Positions 8,390 through 18,584 of a stretch of DNA of 64,000 nt are shown one piece after another. The notes beneath the pieces are model-generated. The model was not told the DNA's origin and ran no database searches. It was given only the letters and a program-made list of their open reading frames with translations. The translations under genes and the position numbers were made by a program. Each line of letters opens with the position of its first letter. Position 1 is the first letter of the stretch. Source of the DNA: Bacteroidota bacterium (GTDB lineage: Bacteria > Bacteroidota > Bacteroidia > B-17B0 > Aurantibacillaceae). The stretch lies in contig JADJDM010000024.1 of assembly GCA_016702705.1 (NCBI GenBank), positions 1-64,000 of the forward strand. The letters run 5' to 3'.

Positions 8390-11300
8390 CCCCGGTCTTA
8401 TTAAAAGTTTTACCATTGTTTAATTTCATATAGGCTTTCCACACATAAACATCTTGCGGACAAATAACTCCTCTATAATATCCATCCCACCCTATATTAA
8501 TATCATTTGATTCAAATATTAATTCACCCCAACGGTTAAATACTTGCATTTTATATTCACTTACTCCCGCAGTATAAGGGAAGAAAACATTGTTATCTGT
8601 ATTGTTTAAATTATAAGCTCCTCCATTCGGGCCATTGGTACTTGGCGAGAATGCATTAGGGAAAATAACATCAGCATCAGTTGTCACTGTTCTAACAGCG
8701 GTGTCTGAACATCCAAATTGATTACTTGCGATTAATTGAACTTGAAAATTACCTACTACACTATATAAATGTTGTGGGTTAAGTAATGTTGATGTTAAAC
8801 CATCACCAAAATTCCAATTATAAGTTGTTGCCCCGCTTGATTGATTTGTACAGATCAGTTGATCGGCAGGTAAATTTAATGTACTCGAATTAATTGTAAA
8901 TGCAGCTGTAGGAATTGGGTATCCAAAAATTGTAACTGGCGCGCTATTGTTGTTGTTTGTACATCCACCAAATGTAGTAACGGTTAAGCTTACATTGTAA
9001 GAACCAGGCGTTGTGTATTGATGAGAAGGATTTTGTAAGTTGGAAAAAGTGCCATCGCCAAAATTCCACAACCACGAATTGATAGGGTCATTCACATTTC
9101 CAGTTATAGAAGCATCAGTGAAATCTAATGAACTTGGAACACAAATTGAAGTTGTATCCGTATTTAAAGAAATGGTTGGGGGAGGATTAAATTTAACTCG
9201 AATAGAATCTCTTACCAATGCTCCACATTGGTTTGTTACTGTTGCAATATAAGTTGTTGGAGCAAATGGAGTTACAATATAAGCTCCTGGGCCACTTGGC
9301 AATCCATTGTTCCATGTAATTGTAACTGGACCTGGCGCACCATTTATTTGAGCAAACACACCTGTACTTGCGCCTGGGCAAATTAATGTGTCGGCTACTA
9401 CATCAATACTTCCTGCATTTAAATCATATACTGTTGCAGTTAAAGTATCACTTGTTCCTTGGCAATTATTTTGATCATAAGCAGTTACCGTGTATGTTAT
9501 TGTTTCGGTTGGAGTAAAAGTTAATGTTCCATTGTTTAAAGCTGCTGGCGATACCCAAGTGTATTGATATATGCCCGAACCACCTGTTGCACTTGCTGTT
9601 AAACTAGTTGAGTTACCTAAACAAACAATTGTATTTGGTCCAGCAGTTGTTATAATTTGTGCAGGTTGTGTTATGGTAGCGTTTGTTGTAACTATACAAC
9701 CATTGGCATCAGTAACAGTTGCTGTATAATTACCAGCTGGAATATCTAATGCACTACTTCCTGTTTGAACTGGCGAAGTATTCCATGAATAGGTGTATGG
9801 AATACTTCCACCACCTGCTAATATAGAAGCGCTTCCTAAACCATCAAAACAAAGCGGATTGGTTGTGCTAGAAAGAGAAGACGTTAATTGTGTTGGTTCT
9901 TCAACTAAAATTGAAATAGATGTTGAACAAGCGTTCTGATCAATTACATTTACAGTATAAGTTCCTGCAGCAATATTACTTATAGTTGGTGATGAAGATG
10001 TTACTGGCAACCAAGAGTAAGTATAATTAGGTGTTCCGCCTAAAGCAGTAACAGTTATGGAAGCATTATTTCCAGCGTTACATGAAACATCTGTTACATT
10101 ACTTATTCCAATGCTTAATAAACTAGGTTCTGTTATAACAGTTATTGCCGATGAATTAACGCAACCTAAATTATCTGTAACAACGGCAGTATATGAACCC
10201 GCAGCTAATCCACTTGCATTAGTTGTACTTCCGCCAGATGGTAGCCAATTAATAATGTAAGGAGCAGTACCTTGTGTTATAGTAATATTTGCTGTTCCAT
10301 TGGTGCCGCCGAAACAAGAAACAGGAGTGCTAGTTGTTGCATTAACTGTTGGGCCAGGAATATTTACTAAGCTTGTTGTAAAAGTTTGAATACAATTTTG
10401 CGCATCAGTAACTTGTAATGAATAAGCACCTGGTATTAAATTAGTGATACTTGAATTATTATTTACTCCATTGCTCCATGAATATGCATAAGGACTTGTA
10501 CCTCCTGAAATTTGCGAATTAACTATTCCATTTGCTAAGCCACAAGATGCATCAACAACACTTAATGAGCCAGTTAATTGTGAAGGTTGTGAAATTGTAA
10601 TTGTAGTGTTTGTTGTACAACTATTAATGTCAGTAATTTCAATAGTGTAATCTCCTGGAGTAAGTCCGTTAGCTGTTTGTGCAGTTCCTCCGTTCGGACT
10701 CCATACATAACTATAAGTTGGAGTTCCACCATTAACAGTTACAAAGGCTGTTCCATCGTTGCCATTAAAACAAGATGTTGCTCCGCCAGTTCCAATAGCA
10801 CTTAATGCTTGCGTAGGTTGTTGAACGGTTATTGAACCATTAGTTGTACACCCATTAAAATCAGTAACTAAAACTGAATAGGTCCCTGTTGCTAAATTAG
10901 TTTCTGTTGGCATTGCAGAGTTTGTTGGATTCCATAAATAAGTATATGGACTAGTTCCACCAGAAACAGTTGCAGTTGCTGTTCCATTATTTCCGGCAAA
11001 ACAAGAAACAGATGTAGCACTCATTACTACATTTAATGGGATTACTGGTTGAGAAATGGAAAAGGCTTGTGTTAAAACACAATTTTGAGCATCAGTAACT
11101 TGAACAGAATAATTAGCAGCACTAAGTCCACTTATGCTTAAACCCACAGTGTTACTTGGTAACCAAAGATACGTGTATCCAGCAGTTCCTCCAGCCGCCG
11201 CAGCTGTAGCAGAACCGTTGTTGCCCGAAAAACAACTAACATCAATACTACTAACATTAACTGTGAGTGCGCTAGGTTCTGTTATTTCAGAAGTAATAGC

Positions 11301-14300
11301 TGTTGATTGACATCCATTATCATCCGTAACAGTAACAGAATAAATTCCAGTTCCCAATCCAGTTCCAATTGAAGCTGTTCCTCCACTTGGAGACCATAAG
11401 TAATCAATTGTTCCCGTACCACCCACAACATTTGTTGTTGCCGTTGCATCACTTCCTCCATTACAACTTACATTATTAACTGAGGTAACAGTAACAATTG
11501 GCCCGGCTGTATTATTAATTGTAATAGCTGAGGTTGATGAACAATCATTAGCGTCGGTAACTAATACTGAATAATTTCCAGACGGTGCACCAGTTATTAT
11601 ACTTGTTGTTTGATTGTTAGGAACCCAAAAATAGGAATAAGATCCTGTTCCCCCGCTTGCAACAACGGATGCTGTTCCATTTGAGTTGCCACAGGTAGAG
11701 TTGTTTGTTGAAGTAATTAATGAAAGTGCACTCGGTTCACTTACTGAAATACTATTATTAGTTGCACATCCATTAGCATCTGTAACACTAACACTATATG
11801 TGCCTGCGTTTAATCCACCTAAATTTTGACTGCTAATATTACCTGGCATCCAAGTATAATTGTATGGAGCTGTTCCACCAGATGCAGAAGATGTTGTAGT
11901 TCCATCAAAGCTTCCGAAACATAGTGCAGGAGTTACATTTACTGTTACTGATAAAGCTGCGGTTGGTTGGTTAATGGTATAGGTTTGTGTACCAACAGAA
12001 TTATTATCGTCAGTTATTTGTAAAGTGTATGTACCAGCAAGTTGATTTGAAATTGTTGTTCCAACAGTATTATTTGGAAGCCATAAATAATCTAAAGTAC
12101 CTGTTCCACCACTTGCAGCTCCTATTGCACTTCCTGAAGCATCTCCAAAACAACCAGCGTCAGTTGTTGAAATTGTAATGCTTATCGCAGAAGGTTCAGA
12201 AATTGGTGGGCTAGTTGTAGCTAAAGATTGACATCCATTGGCATCAGTAACTGAAACTGTATAAACACCAGCTGTAAGTCCAGTTGCAACTGGGCCATTA
12301 CCTCCGCTTGGCAACCATTGATAAACTAAAGTTCCTGTGCCTCCAACTACACCAACTGAGGCTGAACCGTCATTTCCACCATTACATGATACGTTAGTTA
12401 CACCAAATATAGTTGCAGTTGGGCCGCTAGTATTATTTACATTGGTTGATTGAGAACCAGTACAATTATTTGCATCTGTAACAATTACCGTGTAAGAACC
12501 AGCTCCTATTGGTGTAGTTGTACTTCCGGTTCCACCAGTTGGGAACCATTGATATGAATAAGGTGAAGTGCCTCCTGTAACCGAAGCTGAAGCATCACCG
12601 TTAGGGTTTCCACACACAGCACCATTTGTAGTTAAAACGGGCACTATTTGAGAAGGCCGAGTTACTATAACAGTACCTGTTGCAGAACAATTTAAATTAT
12701 CACGAACTGTAACTGTATAGTTACCCGCAGCCAAATTCGAAATGTTTTGACCAACAATATTTCCTGGTGTCCAAGTAAAACTTGCATACGGACTTGTACC
12801 ACCTGAAGGCAGAGCACTTGCGGTTCCGTTTGTTGAACCAAAACAAGTTGTAGGTGTTGAGGTAGCTGTTACTGTTAATGGAGCAGAAGGTTGACTTATA
12901 GTTACAGTGTCCTGTCCTGTACAACCCCTCGAATCAGTAATAGTTACCGTGTAATCTCCTGCGGCTAATCCATTTGTTAATGATGTGCTTGCACCATTTG
13001 GAGCCCAAGAATATGTATAGTTCGGAGTTCCGCCAGCACCAACCGCTCTTACCGAACCAGTGTTCCCACCAAAACATCTCACATTGACTTGATTAATAAA
13101 ATTTGCAGTTATAGGATTAGGTTGAGTAATTGTAGCTGTTGCAGTTCTTATACAGCCATTATTATCATTTACAGTTACAGTTTGAATGCCAGCTGCTAAT
13201 CCTGTTGCTGTAATTGTTGTTTGCCCACTGGGTGCCCAACTGTATGTATATGGTGGAGTTCCTCCAACTGGAGCAACTGTTGCTGTTCCATCATCAGAAT
13301 AGTTGCAGGTTTCATTTGTTCTTGTTGTTGTCGCAGTTAAATTAGGTGGTCGTGTAATTGCTAATGTTGCTGTTACACGACAGTTTGAATTATCTCTCAC
13401 AGCTAATGTGTAGGTTCCAATTCCAATGTTTGTAATGTTCGCATTTTGAATATTTCCAGGAGTCCAAGTGTATGTGTATGCTGGATTTCCTCCCGATACT
13501 GAACTTGTAATAGATCCGTTTGTAGTAGCAAAACAAGTTGGATTTGTCCCGGTTAAATTAATAACTATTTGAGTTGGTTGGTTCACAGTGTAATTTCCAG
13601 AAGTAATACCACCCCTACTATCTGTTACGTTTACAGTATAGGTGCCAATTGGAAGTGCGTTTATAGTAGCTGTAGTTTGTCCTCCAGGAAGCCATGCATA
13701 AGTATAAGGTGAAGTTCCTCCAGAAGCTGCTGCGACAATAGATCCAGTGCTTCCACCAAAACAAGTTGCATTATTAACTGTTGCATTTACGGCTAATGCA
13801 GCTGCAGGTTGAGTAATAGTTACTGTATTTTGTCCTGTACAACCTCTTGTGTCGGTTACAGTTACAGTATAAATGCCAGCCGCTAAACCATTTGCGGTTG
13901 CATTATTAATATTTCCTGGCATCCAATTATATGTATAGCCTGCGGTTCCGCCCGTTCCCGTTGCTGTTACACTGCCGTTAGCTCCTCCTAAACAACTTAC
14001 ATTTGTTTGACTTCCAAACGTACTTGTTAATAAAGCAGGTTCAGTTATTACTGCAAAAGCGGTTGTGTTACATCCTCTTGCATCAGTTACAGTTACTGTA
14101 TGTGTACCACTTGCTAAATTATTTACAGCAATTGTTGTTTGCCCGCCGCTTTGCCATAAATATGTATATGGCGCTGTACCACCTGTAGGCACAGCTGTTG
14201 CAGTTCCATTGTTTGAGTAAGAGCAAGTTTCATTAACAACATTTGTTGTCGCGCCTAAAATAGTTGGTTGAGTAATAGTAACAGTTGCAGTTGTAGAACA

Positions 14301-15545
14301 AGAGCGGGTATCTGTAACAGTTAATGTGTAATTTCCAGCCGTTAGTCCAGTAACATTTGGAGATGTTGCGCCTGAACCACTCCAACTATAAGTATAAGGC
14401 GAAGTTCCTCCACTAACAGTCGAATTAGCGCTGCCATTATTTCCACCAAAACAAGAAGGACTTACTCCAACTATGGATGCAGTAATTGGTAAAGGTTGGG
14501 TATTATTTGCTGTAACTGTTCTTTGACATCCTCTTGCATCTGTAACTGTAACTGTATAAACACCAGTTGGCACCGAAGTTAATGATGCGGTTGTTTGTCC
14601 GCCAGGTAACCATGCATAAGTGTAAGGTGCAGTTCCGCCACTAACTGTTGTGGTGATATTTCCTGCAGCACAACCACCTGTTGTAACTGCTGTGCTAACA
14701 TTTAATTGCGCCGGTTGAGTTATTGTTGCATTTGTTTGAGAGGTACATCCTGTAGCATCTGTAATAGTAACAGAATAACTTCCCACTCCTAAATTACTTA
14801 TCGTTTGTGTTGTTTGCGCAGGTGCTGTATTCCATACATAAGTGAATGGAGCATTGCCTCCAGTAATTGCCAAACTTATACTTCCGTTTGTATTTCCGAA
14901 ACATGAAATAGGTGTTGCTGTAGGTGTAACAACACCTTGAAATGGAGCGTAGTTTATTCGCACAGTATCTCTATCAGCGGGGCAAGTTCCATTGCCAGTT
15001 GATGTTAAATAGAGTTCAGTAAATCCTGCAGTTAGTTCAGCGGCTGACGGAGTGTATTGTACATTATTAAGTGTTGTAGTATTTGGACTAAAGGTCCCGG
15101 TTCCTCCCGACCATAATCCTCCACTTGCTGCAGTTACTGTCCCTGTTAAAGTGGCGACGGGAATTTGATTACACCGGTTTATATCTGGACCAATATTTAC
15201 GGTTATTGCAGACGGGAATGCGGTAACATTTACAAATGCGAATACTTGACATCCTGCAGCATCAGTTACTGTTACCGAAAATGTACCAACACCTGTCTGT
15301 ATACTTTGAGATGGATTTACATTATTCCATAAATAAGTATAAGGTGATGTTCCACCAGTTGCATTCGCAGTAATAGTGGTGGCACTTCCTCCAAAACAAA
15401 TAGTTGGATTTTGTGGACCAATTGTTACAGCAAGTGTTTGCGGACAGTTTACAACATTAAATTGAAAATCACGGAGGGTAGAGGAAATTAAAACACCATC
15501 TCTATATTCTTTAACTAAAATACCTACAACAAATTGACCAAGCAA
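8370..15545 (-). CDS. Giant SprB-like adhesin, main part (C-terminal 2391 aa)
   Basis: This is the larger part of a surface adhesin exported by the T9SS. It holds 24 SprB-type repeats of 73-79 residues (each with CFGGNNGSA, GGTSPYTYxW and GTYTVTVTDxxGC-like motifs), about residues 37-1964. Two Ig-like domains follow, then two PKD domains (WNFGDG motifs), and a gliding-motility type B sorting domain in the last 100 residues (FPNAFSPS...MQVFNRWGELIF...GWDGYY). The TTG at 15545 is not a real start: the frame is open to about 15725, and the true N-terminus is the 15680-16780 ORF, joined by a one-base frameshift near 15712. Intact length would be near 2800 aa. PD40 and PorP/SprF genes follow in the operon. 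Confidence 0.9.
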   Translation of the reverse strand: MLGQFVVGILVKEYRDGVLISSTLRDFQFNVVNCPQTLAVTIGPQNPTICFGGSATTITANATGGTSPYTYLWNNVNPSQSIQTGVGTFSVTVTDAAGCQVFAFVNVTAFPSAITVNIGPDINRCNQIPVATLTGTVTAASGGLWSGGTGTFSPNTTTLNNVQYTPSAAELTAGFTELYLTSTGNGTCPADRDTVRINYAPFQGVVTPTATPISCFGNTNGSISLAITGGNAPFTYVWNTAPAQTTQTISNLGVGSYSVTITDATGCTSQTNATITQPAQLNVSTAVTTGGCAAGNITTTVSGGTAPYTYAWLPGGQTTASLTSVPTGVYTVTVTDARGCQRTVTANNTQPLPITASIVGVSPSCFGGNNGSANSTVSGGTSPYTYSWSGSGATSPNVTGLTAGNYTLTVTDTRSCSTTATVTITQPTILGATTNVVNETCSYSNNGTATAVPTGGTAPYTYLWQSGGQTTIAVNNLASGTHTVTVTDARGCNTTAFAVITEPALLTSTFGSQTNVSCLGGANGSVTATGTGGTAGYTYNWMPGNINNATANGLAAGIYTVTVTDTRGCTGQNTVTITQPAAALAVNATVNNATCFGGSTGSIVAAASGGTSPYTYAWLPGGQTTATINALPIGTYTVNVTDSRGGITSGNYTVNQPTQIVINLTGTNPTCFATTNGSITSSVSGGNPAYTYTWTPGNIQNANITNIGIGTYTLAVRDNSNCRVTATLAITRPPNLTATTTRTNETCNYSDDGTATVAPVGGTPPYTYSWAPSGQTTITATGLAAGIQTVTVNDNNGCIRTATATITQPNPITANFINQVNVRCFGGNTGSVRAVGAGGTPNYTYSWAPNGASTSLTNGLAAGDYTVTITDSRGCTGQDTVTISQPSAPLTVTATSTPTTCFGSTNGTASALPSGGTSPYASFTWTPGNIVGQNISNLAAGNYTVTVRDNLNCSATGTVIVTRPSQIVPVLTTNGAVCGNPNGDASASVTGGTSPYSYQWFPTGGTGSTTTPIGAGSYTVIVTDANNCTGSQSTNVNNTSGPTATIFGVTNVSCNGGNDGSASVGVVGGTGTLVYQWLPSGGNGPVATGLTAGVYTVSVTDANGCQSLATTSPPISEPSAISITISTTDAGCFGDASGSAIGAASGGTGTLDYLWLPNNTVGTTISNQLAGTYTLQITDDNNSVGTQTYTINQPTAALSVTVNVTPALCFGSFDGTTTSSASGGTAPYNYTWMPGNISSQNLGGLNAGTYSVSVTDANGCATNNSISVSEPSALSLITSTNNSTCGNSNGTASVVASGGTGSYSYFWVPNNQTTSIITGAPSGNYSVLVTDANDCSSTSAITINNTAGPIVTVTSVNNVSCNGGSDATATTNVVGGTGTIDYLWSPSGGTASIGTGLGTGIYSVTVTDDNGCQSTAITSEITEPSALTVNVSSIDVSCFSGNNGSATAAAAGGTAGYTYLWLPSNTVGLSISGLSAANYSVQVTDAQNCVLTQAFSISQPVIPLNVVMSATSVSCFAGNNGTATATVSGGTSPYTYLWNPTNSAMPTETNLATGTYSVLVTDFNGCTTNGSITVQQPTQALSAIGTGGATSCFNGNDGTAFVTVNGGTPTYSYVWSPNGGTAQTANGLTPGDYTIEITDINSCTTNTTITISQPSQLTGSLSVVDASCGLANGIVNSQISGGTSPYAYSWSNGVNNNSSITNLIPGAYSLQVTDAQNCIQTFTTSLVNIPGPTVNATTSTPVSCFGGTNGTANITITQGTAPYIINWLPSGGSTTNASGLAAGSYTAVVTDNLGCVNSSAITVITEPSLLSIGISNVTDVSCNAGNNASITVTALGGTPNYTYSWLPVTSSSPTISNIAAGTYTVNVIDQNACSTSISILVEEPTQLTSSLSSTTNPLCFDGLGSASILAGGGSIPYTYSWNTSPVQTGSSALDIPAGNYTATVTDANGCIVTTNATITQPAQIITTAGPNTIVCLGNSTSLTASATGGSGIYQYTWVSPAALNNGTLTFTPTETITYTVTAYDQNNCQGTSDTLTATVYDLNAGSIDVVADTLICPGASTGVFAQINGAPGPVTITWNNGLPSGPGAYIVTPFAPTTYIATVTNQCGALVRDSIRVKFNPPPTISLNTDTTSICVPSSLDFTDASITGNVNDPINSWLWNFGDGTFSNLQNPSHQYTTPGSYNVSLTVTTFGGCTNNNNSAPVTIFGYPIPTAAFTINSSTLNLPADQLICTNQSSGATTYNWNFGDGLTSTLLNPQHLYSVVGNFQVQLIASNQFGCSDTAVRTVTTDADVIFPNAFSPSTNGPNGGAYNLNNTDNNVFFPYTAGVSEYKMQVFNRWGELIFESNDINIGWDGYYRGVICPQDVYVWKAYMKLNNGKTFNKTGDVTLLQ
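9654..15437 (-). repeat. Array of 24 SprB-type protein repeats, built from four-repeat blocks
   Basis: Unit lengths run in a pattern: units 4-7 are 76/76/78/76 residues and units 8-11 are 76/76/78/77. Units 12-15, 16-19 and 21-24 are 75/79/77/76, 75/78/77/77 and 75/78/77/77. Marker phrases repeat with the same spacing, for example CSYSNNGTAT in unit 5 with CNYSDDGTAT in unit 9, and NNTSGP in unit 12 with NNTAGP in unit 16. The array therefore grew by duplication of blocks of about 920 bp. A 92-residue non-repeat segment lies between units 1 and 2. Confidence 0.8.
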
Positions 15546-15679
15546 AGGAGGTGTTCCACTTAATAATCCAGTTGAAGAGTTTAATGTTAACGGGGCGCCA
15601 CCTAATGGTGAGGTGGTTGAATAACCTGGTAAAAAGGTAATAGGCGTAAATACGGCTGTATTATTTGTAAAAGTTGGAT

Positions 15680-16780
15680 CTAATGGACCAGCATTGTTTT
15701 CTCCATTATAAGAGTGTAAAAATCATAAACCAATGAATCGCCATCTATATCAGTAGCTGAATGGTCAAATGTAAATGGTGTGTTTACGCATAAAAATAGT
15801 GGAGGAAAAATAGTAAAAGTAGGATTGCTATTTGCAATAAAATCATTTTGGAATAATGTTACATTATCAAAATTATATGTTTCACTATTAGGGGATGTTG
15901 TGCTATAATGTACTCGAATTATTATTCTTATTGTATTTCCAATGATATTACTTTGCGACGCAATTGCATTCCCAAAATCATCTGTAATTACTCCATTAGT
16001 TGCAAAAGGAATAAGCGGACCTCCATTCAATTGGTAGTATACCATTATTGAATCAGTGGCTTCAAGTGTGCCTGATTCAGAAAGGTTTACACTCATGTTT
16101 ACACCTGAAGTAAAAGCCGAAATGTTTATTGATTGTGAGGTCCAAGTTTGAGATGCATTATCTGCACCTGTTATTTGAAAAGTGTTTCCGTTGACACTAG
16201 CACTTGCTGGAGCAGGAGTTCCTGCTATGGTTGACCAAGCAGTTGTGCCATTGTCAACTGTTGTTCCATTTGCAAATGTGAAATTTTCGAGCCAGTTTAC
16301 TGAGTTACCTGGAATGTAAGCGTAAAAACTTTCTCCAATATTATTACCAGAGGCATTTACATTTGTTAAACTTAAATTACGCGCAACAATTTGATAATAC
16401 ATGTGGTAACCACCAGGGTTAGGGGGGAGGTTATTTACAGTAGTAGTGTAAATTCCTTGTTGCGTGCAAGGCATAGGTGTAGGTTGTTGTGCACATGGAG
16501 GAAGATTTGATGGCACTGGCGTTACAGGGCCTAAACTCATAGTAATATCTCTACTCGGAGTAAAAGGTTGACCATTGTAACCAAGTACTGAAATATTAAC
16601 TGTGCCAGGAAAACTTGCTGTACCAGCAGAACAATCTCTAAAAAGTTTTAAAGTAATTGTATAGCTAGATCCTCCATTGTAAACATACGTTAAACTGCCT
16701 CCAACAATATGCGTGGAAAACATTAAGCTTGGCAAGCTTAAAAAAATAAATAAGATTAAGTTTCGTAATTGTTTAGTCAT
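15680..16780 (-). CDS. Giant SprB-like adhesin, N-terminal part (frameshifted)
   Basis: It starts with a signal peptide (cleavage near SLMFS) and the opening THIVGGSLTYVYNGG...YTITLKLFRDC, which is common at the N-terminus of large Bacteroidota gliding and adhesion proteins. The reading frame ends prematurely after HSATDIDGDSLVYDFYT. Adding one base near 15712 continues as LYNGENNAGPLDPTFTNN straight into the 2391-aa frame. The offset between the two frames (1235 bases, 3n+2) is what a single missing base produces. It should be read as one gene, 8370-16780. The coding sequence for T9SS export and the cognate PorP/SprF lies downstream. Confidence 0.85.
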   Translation of the reverse strand: MTKQLRNLILFIFLSLPSLMFSTHIVGGSLTYVYNGGSSYTITLKLFRDCSAGTASFPGTVNISVLGYNGQPFTPSRDITMSLGPVTPVPSNLPPCAQQPTPMPCTQQGIYTTTVNNLPPNPGGYHMYYQIVARNLSLTNVNASGNNIGESFYAYIPGNSVNWLENFTFANGTTVDNGTTAWSTIAGTPAPASASVNGNTFQITGADNASQTWTSQSINISAFTSGVNMSVNLSESGTLEATDSIMVYYQLNGGPLIPFATNGVITDDFGNAIASQSNIIGNTIRIIIRVHYSTTSPNSETYNFDNVTLFQNDFIANSNPTFTIFPPLFLCVNTPFTFDHSATDIDGDSLVYDFYTLIMEKTMLVH

Positions 16781-16918
16781 ACTTCACACTTAATTTTAAC
16801 TAAGGTTTTGAGTCAATAATATTACGCTATTTCTTCTGAATATGTTACTAAATGTTAATTACTTTAGCAAAACTACTTTCTTGAACCCCTTAATCTAAAA
16901 GGGTTAAGGAGGAAATTC

Positions 16919-18583
16919 TTATTCGATGATTTGAATCCATGCATCCTTAATTCCTTTATTTTGAGCGTTTTTAACTTCCAAAAGTGCTTCTTCTTTTGAA
17001 GAAACCTTATAAATAAATACGTAATTATAGTTTTGTGTTTTCGAATAAATTACTCCACTTGTACTAAAGCCTTTTTCTTTAAAACGTTTCGCTTCTTCCT
17101 GCGCAAAGTCTTGATAGAAGAAAGTTCCTGCAATAATGTAGTAGCCTTTTTTAACTTCTTTATTATTAGTTGTACTAAATTCTGGTTGCGCTGAGCTTAC
17201 AATCCAGGTGTTATTTTCCTTCGTTTTGTTTTTGTTTTGAGCAACTGCATTTGTGTTTTGATTACTGTTGTTATGCTCCGTTGAAGTGTTTCCGTTATTT
17301 TTTAATTCACTATTACTATTGTTTGAGTTTGTTTGATTTGAAGTGTTTTTATTTTCAGCTTTGTTTGTATTAGTGGTTTTTGAATTTCCAGTATTGTTGT
17401 TTGCGGCAGTATTTGTTTCATTCGAAACGTTTTTAGTTTCGTTATTTATTCCAGTATTTGTTTGATTACCTTCGTTAGTATTGTTGGTTGTTGTATTATT
17501 TACTACTTGATTTTTTTGTTGTTCTTGAATTTGTTTTAGTCTATTAGATAATTCAGCGATTTTTTTCTGATTTTCTATTTCCTTTTGTTGCGACTCGGTA
17601 AGTTCTGTGTTTAAGCTATCAATTTTATGTTCGTAGGTTTCGTTATTGTTGTTAGCTTGTGGCTCTGGTTCTTCCGATTTCTTTTTCTTGCCAAACGAAA
17701 AGTTTACAATTATTTCATGACTTAGCCCCGCATACTTTGATAAATTCCCCATTAAAAATTCATACGAATAACCTATCGAAAGTTGTTTGTATAAACAAAC
17801 ACCTGCATTAGCGGAAACAGCGTAGTTGGATTTATAAGTTGCGCCCAGCCAAAATTTATTTTTCCAATCTAAATTTAAATTAGCATCGTATTGCATTGGG
17901 CCTCCTGGAACAATTCTTATCAAAGCAAGAGGACTTAAGGAAATTTCTTTTTCCTTTACAATTGGAATTTTATATTTAACCGAACTCATAAAATGTCTCG
18001 AATGCACATACGATGTTCTTACACCCGAAGTGTTATCTACATAAGAAAATTTATTGCCAATAATTTGTGGAACCGATGCAGCTACTTCTAATCCTTTCCA
18101 CACAAAAACAATTCCTGCATTTCCATCAAAGCTAGTTTTTTGTTGTTGGCTTGTAAATAAGGTTGGATCATTTGTGCTTTCTGAAAATGCTTTCGAAAAA
18201 TCAATGGTATGACTTATCATTCCAGCTGATATTCCAAATAATAATTTCGCATCTTCTCCAATTTTTAAACGATAAGCGTAAGAAATATTTCCACCTGATC
18301 TTTTATTAATTCCACGTCTATCGCTTATCAATGTTAAGCCTAATCCTACTTTTTGTGATTGCAGTAATCCATCAATCGTTAAAATATTTAACTGCGGGGC
18401 ATTATTAAAACTGGTCCATTGTGTGCGGTTAAGCATCATTGCTTCGGTTGCTTCATTGTTTCCCGAAAAGGCAGGGTTATAAAATAATGGTTTGTAAAAG
18501 TAATGGTTATACATACCTACTTGCTGTGCTTTTGCAGAAAGCGTGGCAAGTAATATGATAGTTATGTATAAACTTTTTTTCAT
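16919..18583 (-). CDS. PorP/SprF protein fused to a SPOR domain
   Basis: Residues 1-300 are a PorP/SprF barrel (signal peptide, then QVGMYNHYFYKPLFYNPAFSGNNEA). A coiled-coil-like stretch (about 315-355) and an Asn/Thr/Glu-rich low-complexity linker (about 355-470) follow. The protein ends in a SPOR domain (about 480-554: KKGYYIIAGTFFYQDFAQEE...). SPOR domains bind septal or denuded peptidoglycan, so this fusion could tether a T9SS-linked barrel to the cell wall. It lies one base after the stop of the type B substrate gene 18585-19955, which suggests a secretion pair. Family members are normally about 330 aa without this tail. Confidence 0.85.
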   Translation of the reverse strand: MKKSLYITIILLATLSAKAQQVGMYNHYFYKPLFYNPAFSGNNEATEAMMLNRTQWTSFNNAPQLNILTIDGLLQSQKVGLGLTLISDRRGINKRSGGNISYAYRLKIGEDAKLLFGISAGMISHTIDFSKAFSESTNDPTLFTSQQQKTSFDGNAGIVFVWKGLEVAASVPQIIGNKFSYVDNTSGVRTSYVHSRHFMSSVKYKIPIVKEKEISLSPLALIRIVPGGPMQYDANLNLDWKNKFWLGATYKSNYAVSANAGVCLYKQLSIGYSYEFLMGNLSKYAGLSHEIIVNFSFGKKKKSEEPEPQANNNNETYEHKIDSLNTELTESQQKEIENQKKIAELSNRLKQIQEQQKNQVVNNTTTNNTNEGNQTNTGINNETKNVSNETNTAANNNTGNSKTTNTNKAENKNTSNQTNSNNSNSELKNNGNTSTEHNNSNQNTNAVAQNKNKTKENNTWIVSSAQPEFSTTNNKEVKKGYYIIAGTFFYQDFAQEEAKRFKEKGFSTSGVIYSKTQNYNYVFIYKVSSKEEALLEVKNAQNKGIKDAWIQIIE

Positions 18584-18584
18584 T

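Noticed and set aside
9654..15437. Periodic DNA repeats that could suggest a CRISPR array
   Set aside because: The period (about 228 bp) is that of coding SprB repeats in one open frame, with no conserved short direct repeat and spacer structure.
16881..16915. CCTTAA/TTAAGG hairpin after the PorP/SPOR gene as a terminator
   Set aside because: The stem is only about six base pairs with mismatches, and no T run follows on the minus strand.
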